DNA from: Bathymodiolus brooksi
Taxonomy: Eukaryota > Mollusca > Bivalvia > Mytilida > Modiolidae
Direction of reading: 5' to 3'
Assembly: GCA_963680875.1 (NCBI GenBank)
Contig: OY804588.1
Span: 76,036,829 to 76,100,828, forward strand
Length of the DNA stretch: 64,000 nucleotides
Shown: in pieces, positions 1 to 9,900 of the stretch
How positions within the stretch are numbered: the first letter of the stretch is position 1
How the letters are laid out: each line of letters starts with the position of its first letter
Translations under genes and position numbers: made by a program
Notes under the pieces: generated by a model
Seen by the model: only the letters and a program-made list of their open reading frames with translations
The model's database searches: none
Told to the model about the DNA's origin: nothing

Positions 1-1245
1 ATCCGCATGTGATATTCTACCGTTTCTAACATCTGCATGTGATATTTTACCGTTTATAATATCCTCAGATGATATTTGACATTTTATAATATCCACATGT
101 GATATTCTACCTTTTCTAATATCCACATGTGATATTTTACCTTTTCTGATATCCACATGTGATATTTTACCTTTTCTGATATCCTCAGGTGATATTTTAC
201 CTCTTCTGATTTCCTCAGGTGATATTTGACCTTATCTGATATCCCCAGTTGAAATTCCATCTTTTCTGATATCCTCAGTTGATATTTTACCTTTTCTGAT
301 ATCCTCGTGTGATATTTCAACTTTTCTGATATCCTCAGGTGATATTCTACCTTTTCTGATATCCTAGTGTGATATTTTACCTTTTATAATTTCCTCAGGT
401 GATATTTTACCTTTTCTGATATCCCCAGTTGATATTTTACCTTTTCTGATATCCTCATGTGATATTCTACCTTTTCTGATATCCCCAGTTGATATTTTAC
501 CTTTTCTGATATCCTCAGTTGATATTTTACCTTTTCTGATAACCCCAATAGATATTTTATTTTTTCTGATATCCTCAGTTGATATTTTAACTTTTTTAAT
601 TGCTCGGGTTATATTTCACCTTTTCTGATATCCTCAGGTGATATTTTACCTTATCTGATATCCTCATGTGATATTTTACCTTTTCTAATATCCTCATGTG
701 ATATTTTACCTTTTCTAATATCCTCATGTGATATTTTACCTTTTCTAATATCCTCATGTGATATTTTACCTTTTCTAATATCCTCAGGTAATATTTGACC
801 TTTTCTGATATCCTCATGTGATATTTTACCTTTTCTAATATCCTCAGGTGATATTTTACCTTTTCTGATATCCTCATGTGATATTTTACCTTTTCTAATA
901 TCCTCAGGTGATATTTTACCTTTTCTGATATCCTCATGTGATATTTTACCTTTTCTAATATCCTCATGTGATATTTTACCTTTTCTAGTATCCTCAGGTG
1001 ATATTTTACCTTTTCTAATATCTTCAGATGATATTTTACCTTTTCTAATATCCTCATGTGATATTTTACCTTTTCTAATATCCTCATGTGATATTTTACC
1101 TTCTCTAATATCTTCAGGTGATATTTTACCTTTTCTAATATCCTCATGTGATATTTTACCTTTTCTAATATCCTCATGTGATATTTTACCTTTTCTAATA
1201 TCCTCAGGTGATATTTTACCTTTTCTGATATCCTCAGGTGATATT
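1..1245. repeat. 30-bp minisatellite built from an exon end and its splice donor
   Basis: About 41 head-to-tail copies of a 30-bp unit with point variation and no clear higher-order pattern. On the minus strand each unit reads as ten codons, with ISPEDIRKGK, ISHEDIRKGK and similar versions. The rightmost copy is the last part of the ligase-like coding exon, and the AAAAG|GTAAAA donor is repeated in nearly every unit. In another minus frame the same units read ILEKVKYHMR-like. I take the array as intronic sequence grown by tandem duplication of the exon-intron junction. It continues past the left edge of the window. Confidence 0.9.
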
Positions 1246-1349
1246 AATTGTACTGTAAAGTTATGACAAAACGTTTGTAGCGACTGGAATAGCATGTCCA
1301 CAGCCTCTTTGCTAGAACCTTCCCCATTGTATACATAAATATTATTCAT
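1220..1349 (-). CDS. First coding exon of a biotin-protein-ligase-like gene (N-terminal BPL_N-type domain), partial
   Basis: Seen: on the minus strand an acceptor ending AATTTCAG precedes GAA-ATG (ATG at 1349-1347). A 43-codon open stretch follows, beginning MNNIYVYNGEGSSKEAVDML and ending ISPEDIRK plus one base, then the donor GGTAAAA (GT at 1219-1218). Known: fungal and animal biotin-protein ligases can start with a glutamine-amidotransferase-like domain whose first strand and helix read like VYNGPG-(S/T)-x-E-(S/A)-V-x-x-x-x-x-S-L; this exon fits that pattern. Such enzymes attach biotin to carboxylases, and the N-terminal domain is not the catalytic ligase core. The remaining exons lie left of the window. 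The frame runs open into the 30-bp array, adding KISPEDIRKG-like repeats if the first donor is skipped. Alternative: another small amidotransferase-like protein. Assignment comes from pattern memory, not a search. Confidence 0.6.
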
Positions 1350-1530
1350 TTCCTGAAATTTATATAAAAACAATGAAATGTGATGTGAAAAGAAAAACAA
1401 AACAGTTGTGAATTACATTGAGTGGAGAAATGAGGGTTTGAGATCTGTTATGAGCGTGGACTATCATTTACCGTCAATGGTCAAACAACTTGTTTTCACT
1501 AACGTTAGGGTCGTTGTTCGTCAAACCCTG

Positions 1531-1550
1531 GGGGGGGGGGGGGGGGGGGG
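1531..1550. repeat. Poly-G run
   Basis: An uninterrupted G tract of about 20 bp just upstream of the 44-bp array. Such tracts can form G-quadruplexes and are often mis-sized by sequencing. Confidence 0.8.
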
Positions 1551-1569
1551 ACCAGGAGGGGGTGAGTAT

Positions 1570-2130
1570 GCCGCCCACATCTACCAGTTGAGAACGATAT
1601 GCCAACGTCATGACTCTCTCTGTCGCCCATATCTACTGTGAACGTTGTGTCAACGTCATGACACTGCCACCCATATCTACTGAGAACGTTGTGTCAACGT
1701 CACCCATATCTACTGAGAACGTTGTGTCAACGTCATGGCACTGCCACCCATATCTACTGAGAACGTTGTGCCAACGTCATGACACTGTCACCCATATCTA
1801 CTGAGAACAGTGTGCCAACGCCATGACACTGACGTTCATATCTACTGAGAACGTTATGCCAACGTCATGACACTGACGTATATATCTACTGAGAACGTTG
1901 TGCCAACGCCATGACACTGACGTTCATATCTACTGAGAACGTTGTGCCAACGCCATGACACTGACGTCCATATATACTGAGAACGTTGTGCCAACGCCAT
2001 GACACTGTCGCCCATGTCTACTGAGAACGCTATGCCAACGTCATGATACTGTCGCCCATATCTAAGTGAGAACGTTGTGCGAAGGTCATGACAATGCCGC
2101 CCATATATACTGCGAACGTTGAGCGACCTA
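1570..2130. repeat. 44-bp minisatellite
   Basis: About 12-13 diverged copies of a 44-bp unit carrying GAGAACGTTGTGCCAACGTC, then ATGACACTG and CCATATCTACT. Each unit contains the short inverted pair AACGTTG/CAACGT. It lies in the intergenic space between the two divergent genes. Short reading frames across it are by-products of the repeat. Confidence 0.85.
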
Positions 2131-3510
2131 TGAACTAATCTATTGGCTGGATGAAAGTTGTTGCAGATCATGTGAACGTTGTACGAACGGTCGGCCCGAT
2201 GAGTAAATTCGTTGGACTCCGAATGGTATCAAATGTACACCCGACATCCTCGTCAATGTTTAAATCTGGTCATGGGACATTCATATATTGTGCAGTCATT
2301 GTGACGGATTCATATATTAGATTAAAATTCAAAAATAAATACAAACATATGAAGTAGAATATGTACGACCCAACTACATATTGAAATAAATAGATTTGAA
2401 AGCTGAAACAAGTCAATCCTTTCAACAAAGCGCGACGTTGATTTGATGATTGCTATCATATAAATTAGTAGATCAAAATTAAACTTCAAAGGAAATAAAT
2501 TAAAATAAGCACATGCACTAGATACTTAAATCAATATTAATTACAGTATGTCAATGATATATTTCCTCCCATTGACATCAATTCTCTTGTGAACTTAATA
2601 TTATTTGCTATAGACTAGTGCTTGTGAAAATATGAATAATATACAATTATGGCCCTCGGAAGAGGTGTATATCCAAAATTGTCAACCCCACTAGGGTTAT
2701 TTCCCCGAGGGTTTAATATTTGAATTGTTAAAGTATTATTTCATTAGGGTTATTCACTGGATGTTGTATTTTTCGAGGGTTATTCACCGTTGAATAATAG
2801 GGTTATTCAATCGACGTGTGTAATTCTTGAGGTTATTCACCGTTGGCGGCGATTAGAAGCAAAAATATCCAGATTATTTTATGTCATGTGGTTATCTTTT
2901 AACCAATATAATTGATTCTTTATTATGTGAGGTATAATAAGGACTATTAATGTTAAAACGGCTTTCCATATTCCACCGTTTATGAATATCCCCTGTAAAT
3001 ACACCATTCTCATTTACATTACAAATAGTGTTTATTTTTTTAAGGCTATTTATTTTATGGGGATATAAATCAATAGTAAATTTGATTTTGTAATTTTATA
3101 TCCATTAAAAATTAAAAACTAAACCCTTTACACATATGAAAAGATTTTAAAATGTACAAGTAAATAAAATTGTTTACTTACTGAGACAAATAAAGTATGG
3201 AGGGTTAGAGGGACAAGTATAGATAAATAAAAGGTATGGGAATTTTATTAAAAAATTATTAACTTTACCTCTGTTTTGAGACTTTTCATAAAAAAATATA
3301 CGTTTGGGACCGTCGTTTGAATAAATGTAAATGATACCAAATGGGTACATGTACGTATAGTAATCAGATGAAAGAGAGACAAGTAAATAAAAACATTGTT
3401 TACCTACCGGGACAAATAAAGTATGGAATGTTAGCGGGAAACTATAAATCAGAGAAGGTATGGAAATTTTATAAAAATTACGAACATCATTTCCTTTACC
3501 CCTGGTTTGT
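2131..3510. other. Intergenic, no gene recognised
   Basis: AT-rich sequence without a supported exon. At about 2690-2850 the motif GGGTTATTCACCG and close variants recur four or five times in irregular spacing, which may be an old diverged repeat. I see nothing else I can name. Confidence 0.5.
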
Positions 3511-3511
3511 T

Positions 3512-3763
3512 TGTTTTATGGTGTTTAACGACACTTTCAACAATATATCATGGCGGTCAGTTTTATTGGTGGATGAAACCGGAGTATCCGGAGAAAACCA
3601 CCGACCTGTCGCAAGTCACTGAAAAACTTCATCACATAATGTTGTATCGAGTACACCTCGCCATGAACAGGGTTCGAATTCACAACTTTAGTGGTGATAG
3701 GTACTGATTGCATATGTAGTTATAAATTCAACTACCATGCAATCACGGTCACGACGGGGACTT
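3512..3763 (-). mobile_element. tRNA-derived SINE, family 1 (copy 1)
   Basis: The same ~240-bp sequence recurs in the window on both strands. Read on the minus strand it has a head ATGGTAGTTG (A-box-like), GGGTTCGAAT (B-box-like equivalent GAGTTCGAACCCCG in other copies), a body TGCGACAGGTCGGTGG, and a tail with AATAAAACTGACCGCC and a terminal TTGAAAGTG..GTTAAACACC. This is the layout of a tRNA-derived SINE; I associate the tail with V-SINE-like molluscan families such as RUDI but cannot check it here. Confidence 0.75.
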
Positions 3764-4253
3764 TTCCATAAATAAATAGGAACAAAATATTACGAGTCCC
3801 GGGCATTAATTTGAATAAATGTACATAATATAAGAAAATTTGAAGATACCAAATGTAGTACTACAATAATCAGAAGAAAGGGAGACAATTCAATGCAACG
3901 GTAAAAAGGAAGGGAGATAATTAATGATAAATAACTGTACAATTACACTACACAAAAAGAATGAGCAACACGAACCTCACATAAAAAACAGGGATTGAAC
4001 GCAGGTGCTTCGAAAGGGTAAATTGAGCAGTTCCTTCATGCTTAAATACAAGTTCATGGTTTTGACAATCGGTTCATGGGGTAGCCCACGATTGAATAAG
4101 CGGCCTCAAATATTAAGTACATTTTGCAACTTCATGTTACATGTACACATGCATCGTCTGTAACACACGCTCCGATACTCTCCACTCATCACGTGGTCAG
4201 CCGTGTCTGCGGATCCAGAGGGGGGCGGAGGGGACGTTCGCTCACCCCTAAAA

Positions 4254-4278
4254 AAGAGAGAGAGAGAGAGAGAGAGGT

Positions 4279-4318
<40 letters not shown>
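4254..4318. repeat. (GA)n followed by poly-G
   Basis: About ten GA dinucleotides run into a G tract of about 45 bp. A short direct motif GCGGATCCAGAGGGGGG lies just before it, matching the end of a dispersed element whose complementary form (CCTGGATCCGCCCCTG) recurs at about 4960 and 6220. Confidence 0.85.
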
Positions 4319-4603
4319 CTTCCGTCCCTCTATTAAGCATATTAGCATTCATTCATTCGCCTGTTTAATGTAATAAATCATTATATATTTTTACCCGTTG
4401 CATTGCGCTTTTAGTTTATCTAATTACTTTTGAACTTTTGAAGCAGTCAACGATTAATCAGAAAACAAAGTGATATAATCAGAAAACAAAGTGATATTAT
4501 AATCCCTTAGACATTAATTTGATCAAAATCCATCCTTTCTACAAACACTTCAATACAAATTACCCCATTTTCAACAGAAACATGAGAAAATTGGCTAATA
4601 TAG

Positions 4604-4845
4604 CACGCCGGGTATTCGGAAACTCGGTGCAAGCTAGTTATTTTGAACGTTTTCATTGGTCAATTTTGAATTTTTGGACACTACAGACCGCGGAGCATGC
4701 TGTTCCGTGTTCCGTTGCCGTCATGCTCCACGGTCTGTAGTGTCCAAAAATTCAAAATTGGCCAATGCGAAAACGTTCAAAATAACTAGCTTGCACCGAG
4801 TTCAAAGTGTCCGCACCTGTTCCGAGTATGCGAATACCCGGCGTG
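4604..4845. mobile_element. Fold-back (palindromic) element
   Basis: Two inverted arms of about 95-120 bp: left arm CACGCCGGGTATTCGG...GACCGCGGAGCATG, right arm CATGCTCCACGGTC...CGAATACCCGGCGTG. The arms match nearly perfectly, with a ~20-bp insertion in the outer right arm and a ~20-bp loop. It has no coding capacity, so it is best described as a MITE or fold-back element. Confidence 0.8.
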
Positions 4846-5164
4846 ATAAGGAAATCAGGGGAGTCACCGGCAGCTCCAGATAGATAATTTCAAGATCCGC
4901 TGGAGACCTTAAGAGGTCCTCAGACCTCTCGCCGACTTTCGTCCCCCCTAACACAAAATCCTGGATCCGCCCCTGGGACTAGCTCCTGTGACAAACTTAT
5001 GTAGTAAGCGAGCATTTAGGGTTTTATTATTAGAACTAGTCTTGGGACTGTGGCATCCTTTGTACAACAAACTAAACAGATAGATACGTCACCATCTAGC
5101 TCATTGGAAAAATATTAATTATTTAAGAAAAAAAAGGATTACCAGAGTTCACCCTCGGTTTTTA

Positions 5165-5280
5165 GTGGGGTTCGTGTTACTCGATCTTTAGTTTTATGTG
5201 TATGTTTTGTAGATCGTTGTTTGTCCCTTTGTACTTTTTCTTTTGGCCATTATTTTGTCTGTTCTTCTTCGATATACGTA
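5165..5280. repeat. Dispersed repeat, family D (copy 1)
   Basis: A stretch reading GATCTTTAGTTTTATGTGTA ... GTAGATCGTTGTTTGTCC ... TTTTGGCCATTATTTTGTCT is repeated closely at about 20910-21040 and more loosely at about 36350-36490. The other two copies continue into GATTACC(C/T)CTTTGGT(A/G)TC. I recognise the style as a common interspersed repeat of bivalve genomes but not its class. Confidence 0.6.
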
Positions 5281-5319
5281 AATGTACTGATTGCAGTTTT
5301 AAACATAATATATTCGATG

Positions 5320-6185
5320 TATATCTGTATCTGTATCTGTATGGTTACTGAAGATTAACTCAATTCTGAGTAAAAGTCCTTCAGGGGAGTGTGCGCATGT
5401 AAGTTCTTAGTCGCGCTTCAGGAGAGCTGCTTTAAGCCTGTCCACTGTTTTGCTGGTAACTGTAGCTTCAGGTAAGGAATTCCAATCAATAGTAGAACGC
5501 GGTATAAGTGAGTGTTTGTAAATGTCAGTGTTACAGGTGTGAATTAATAATGTCTTTGTGTGTCTATTTCTCGAGGGTCTCGGGTATGGCTGAATGTGTT
5601 GATCGGCGGGGATTGCCACCAGGCCATTGATGATCTTGTAGAACAGGATCAATCGTTGGTTCCTACGTCTGTCTGCTAGAGGCTGCCACTTAAGGTCCTG
5701 CAGCATGGCTGTTACGCTGCTATCCCTGCGGTAACTTCATTTTTTACGAAACGGGCCGCTCGTCGTTGGATATTTTCTAGTTTGTCAATGTCTTTCCTGA
5801 GGTAAGGGTCCCATACAACACAAGAGTAGTCCATTACTGACCGGACAAGTGATATATAAGCTGTTTGTTTAAGGTTGCTGGTGCAGTCTCGAAGATTTCG
5901 TCGAGTGAAGCCTAAAATTGAGGATGCTTTGTTGGATATTTTGTTGATATGAGTATTCCATTTCAAGCAGGGGGGGGGGCGGGGGGGCGCACCCGGCGCG
6001 CGCCCCCCTAAAATTGGAAAAAAATATGATTTTTTGGCGTAAAATCGTGATTTTTCACACGAAATACCCCAAAAATTTTCGCGCCTCCCTTGGCAATTGG
6101 AAAACATATGATTTTTTGGCGTAAAATCGTGATTTTTCACACGAAATACCCCAAAATTGTTCGCGCCTTCCTCCGCTCGGTGCAA
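5320..6185 (-). mobile_element. Broken non-LTR retrotransposon (LINE), C-terminal reverse transcriptase fragment
   Basis: Minus-strand frames carry the thumb and C-terminal part of a LINE reverse transcriptase. About 5712-5960 encodes WNTHINKISNKASSILGFTR, then LVRSVMDYSCVVWDP and IQRRAARFV. About 5407-5706 encodes LKWQPLADRRRNQRLILFYK and IDWNSLPEATV. The two pieces are in different frames, so at least one frameshift separates them. The 3' end tapers into an (ATACAG)n tail at about 5322-5345, as in CR1/L2-like elements. The 5' part is replaced by another insertion at about 5968. It is a dead copy, and the clade assignment is a guess. Confidence 0.8.
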
Positions 6186-6232
6186 TTTTTTTAAGTGCGT
6201 CCCCCCTAACTTGAAATCCTGGATCCGCCCCT
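5968..6232. mobile_element. Insertion with two tandem ~90-bp copies in the LINE
   Basis: It starts in a G/C-rich run (CCCGGCGCGCGCCCCCCTAA) and contains two direct copies of a segment reading TTTTTTGGCGTAAAATCGTG, then TTTTTCACACGAAATACCCC. It ends CCTGGATCCGCCCCTG, an element end also present at about 4960. It interrupts LINE homology at 5968, so it inserted later. Confidence 0.6.
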
Positions 6233-6912
6233 GTCAAGTTATCGCTGATAGTGTCACACTTGTGGCTCTAAAGTACGGTGGGGGAGGGGTTGGGGAGATG
6301 GGGGGGGATGGATCAATATTTTTATTACTCTACGTACACTCTAGATGTGTATTAAAGAAATTATAATGCTACATCTTTAGCTGATCCTGGGAGTAATAAA
6401 GCACATTCTGATCTGAGTATCGATCTCCAATGAACAAGAATTAAGCTTCCAGACAAAAAGACAATTTATTTTTCTGCCGGTTAAAGACTTGGATAAAAAC
6501 ATGGGGGTATTACTCCCAGATATGGGGGTATTACTCCGACGGCTCTAGCAATAATATATGATGTCGTCGGACGACAGAGGACTCTCGGACTAGATTTGTT
6601 CATGATGTTGTCAACAATATTTTTGATCAGCTAGTTTTGAAATTCCACCTTCAGTGAGGTTTGCAGAAAAGGTAGTTCTTGTTGTTTTGTTTTTATAATT
6701 TCATTGATTTGGAATTTGAAACTTGTCAGGGGAGTGTGAAGCAGTTATTTGTAACACTAACGACAATTTCTCTTTAATTTGATTCCATACGGATTTTTCG
6801 CTTGTTTGTCGGAATCGACTCTGGAAATTACTATTATAGCTATTTATAATTCCACTTCCGGTTTGTGAAAATATGAAATGTCAAAACCATTTCGAAAAAA
6901 AACTATATCCAA
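6233..6912. other. Region upstream of the main gene's inferred start
   Basis: No exon recognised. The 540 bases before the ATG at 6913 should hold promoter and 5'UTR, but I see no clear TATA box or initiator that I would call. A short stretch at about 6500-6540 repeats ATGGGGGTATTACTCC twice. Confidence 0.4.
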
Positions 6913-6998
6913 ATGGGAAGCTTCTTTTCAAATATTACAGGATCTTCGGATTCATTGAATTCACATAATAATATCAAATTTTGGGGAAATGTCACCAG
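6913..6998 (+). CDS. Exon 1 (inferred start exon) of the twin-module gene
   Basis: Encodes [20 protein letters not shown] and then IKFWGNVT plus two bases (AG), before the donor AGGTAATT. The two leftover bases combine with the first base of exon 2 to give Arg, so the phase fits exactly. The start MGSFFS matches the MGxxxS pattern for N-myristoylation. A Trp and VT just before an EF-hand-like helix is a reasonable junction. Chosen because it is the only ATG-led stretch I found between 1.4 and 11.5 kb that ends in a donor of the right phase; no homologue was checked. Confidence 0.5.
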
Positions 6999-9900
6999 GT
7001 AATTCAATTTTGTGAAAACGAAAATTTTAAACTGACAGATACAACTTGCACTTGTTTCTGTTTCTGTTTCTGTTTCTGCCATGTAATTGCCTCCTTCATC
7101 ATGTTGAAGATTATGCAATGACTTTTGGACTGCGCATTTTAGTTGAACTAATCAAGTGTGTGGGATAATGATTTAATGGCCAATGGGGCTTATTTACAAT
7201 TAAAAGTTAAGTACAAATGTATATATCCTACCGTGACATCTGCTTGGTCATGCAATAACGTCGGTCACTTGTTTTGATTTACAATTCTCGTGCAGCACGA
7301 GACCAATGATGTCATTCTGTATATTCATAGCGTACATAAACACAAGAGGGAATTCTTTTCAACGTCAAAATTACAAGATGAGATTAAAACAGAGAAGTTT
7401 GAATTGAATAAATTCCATGCAAGTAAAAAAGATCATTTTTACTAATGTCTTTTTTTCCTGATCATTATGCATGTTAAATATGTTTCCATCGATGGTATTC
7501 CCCAAGCATTTGTATTTTTCCGGTTTGTTGACATAATCATCATCACAGTTCATGACCATTTCTGGAATGTAGGCCAAGCAAATTGTATTTTAAAACACTT
7601 TGAAAATATGATGATTGATCATTCACATTCCACTATTTTCTAGAAAATGGCTGATTTTATCGGGAAAATACATGCAAGTGCTCTCCATTAGTCACAAAAT
7701 GGCAGATTATTTTGCATTTCCACTGCTGCTTTAATAACAAATATACCCCTTACTTCTTGGGATAATGAAATGAAATTCACAGAAAAGATAGAAAAAGAAT
7801 TAATTTACAGCAATAATCAAAATTTATAGCATAAATTGAACAGAGAATTACATTAAACCAGACAGAAAAATGAGATTATCTGGGTAAAAAAAAAACCTGT
7901 CATTATTGCAAATAGCATCAACAAAACTGTATTGTTACCACTCTGTGATAATAGATGTGATTAAAATAAATTGAAATCCGTCATTAATTGTTTTACAAAA
8001 ATATGGCAGATCTATGGCAGTCTTATAGATTGTATTGACAAAAGCAAAAACACCAAGGCCATAAAAAAGAATATGTTTGTTTGCCCGAACCCGACCGACT
8101 CGTAAAAAAGCGCCCGACTCAAAATCTTTTTTGGTTCAAAAATCATGGATTTTTTTTTTACAGATTTTTTTGTATTCATGTCCGTATTGATTTTGTTACA
8201 TAGTTTAACCCTATACGTTTAGCACTTTATCACACGACTATTTGTGTTATGTAAAGCATCTAATTGATACGGATGAAGCATGACATAATGGCTTTTCGTT
8301 TTTTTACCCTCTCGTCATCTGTGCATGTAAAAATTGGATTGAAATCAAGACCGATAGTTTCCAACAGACTCTATCGTTTTGAAAACACAAAAATATGGCA
8401 CGAAGTATTCGGTGAAGTGTGTGTCGACGATTTCTTTCTGAGGAAAACTGATGAAATTTGTATGACTGTCTCAGATTTATTAATAACCAGCCAATGGGAT
8501 GCAATTGTTCCACTTATTTTAAGAATAGAATTTTAGTGCCATTTTTTTGGTCAACATTTCATCAGCAGCGGTATCCCGAGTTCCAACGTTGATTTCAAGC
8601 AAACGATGTCATAAATACACGTATTCACGAGTCAGTCTGACTCAGTCACGTTAAAATTTTATTTAAAAAATGGATTCAATAAAAATGAATACTTCTTTTA
8701 GTTTTATTTATGAAGATATTCAGTAAAAACACATGGGGTGTCAACGTAAACAATGCATGGCCACTCTCTTTTAAAGTGTCATCTGTCTAAAAAATAGAGT
8801 TACGTCCCTTGATTTCGAGATTTCTGTGCATGGCTTCCCGACTGATTAGTACAAAGTAACAAGTTAAGGGAAAATTATAGTTTGACATTATAATTCAACA
8901 TAAAATATAAAAAAATAAAAAATTCACAAGAAGGCAGTCGCAGTCGTGATCATATGGTAGTTAGATTTACAACTACCTGTGAAATCAGTGCCTATCACCA
9001 CTAAAGTTGTGAGTTCGAACCCCGTTCATGACGAGATGTACTCGATACAACATTATGTGATAAAGTTTGTCAGTGACTTGCGACAGGTCATCGGTTTTCT
9101 CCGGGTACTCAGGTTTCCTCCACTAATAAAACTTACCACCACGATATAACTGAAGTATTATTGAAACATTTCCAGTATTATGTTTCTAGTCATTGAAATG
9201 TCAGATCTAGTCAAATTTTAAATGTTAGAGTTTATTCAGAAGTTCTGATAGTGTTTTGTACAAGTTTTTTGCATTTGAATTTTGTATTCAAATAAACTCA
9301 GTTAAAACATTTGTCTGTATTTACAATGTAAACATTGAGAAAAAAAATTGGGACATTGAAGTGGAAAACTTAATGAAATGTTATAAGAAAGGATCTTAGT
9401 ACAGATAGATCTATATATGTGTCAATACCAAACTTAGCCTATCATTATTAAAGCATTTATAACGTTATAAGGTACAATAATTTTGACCCCCCTTTTTTTC
9501 TTTTAAAGTAAAAAAAAAAGAATTTCCCTACCTACCTACCCACACCTCAGAATGGTGGGTAGGGTTTGGGCAAACAGAAATATTTTTAAGTCTGGCCCAA
9601 ATTCACTGGATTAAATACTTTATTAATATTATATGGGTAAGCAAGTTTAATATTTGCATCAAATAATAAATTTTTAATACTTCAATTTCAAACTATTAAA
9701 AAAAAAACATCCTTTGAAATTTTTCAGACAAAACAATTACACTGAAAAAGCTAAAATACTGTACTTTCTTAATCTGGTTTACTTTTTAAGTTTGGTTGGC
9801 CTATGACAAAATCATGTGCTTTATTGACCTTTGACCGACTTTATGTGACGTAATACAAAATGTACATTGTAGGACTCCATTAGGAAAAAGGGTAGTAAAC

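Noticed and set aside
1..1245. CRISPR array
   Set aside because: Units are contiguous 30-bp copies with no unique spacers, in a eukaryotic intron. The same holds for the 33-, 38- and 41-bp arrays.
1408..1804. Plus-strand frames with a poly-Gly run or ISTENVVSTS repeats
   Set aside because: Produced by the poly-G run and the 44-bp minisatellite.
4519..4883. Two overlapping plus-strand frames
   Set aside because: Both lie in the arms of the fold-back element at 4604-4845.
6903..7118. Minus-strand 71-codon frame with a TETETE run
   Set aside because: It is antisense to the inferred exon 1 and depends on a (TTTCTG)n microsatellite.
8264..8536. 90-codon plus-strand frame as a possible exon of the main gene
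   Set aside because: It has no splice-site match in the needed phase and no similarity to the EF-like or transferase-like pattern; it lies within a transposon-like element.
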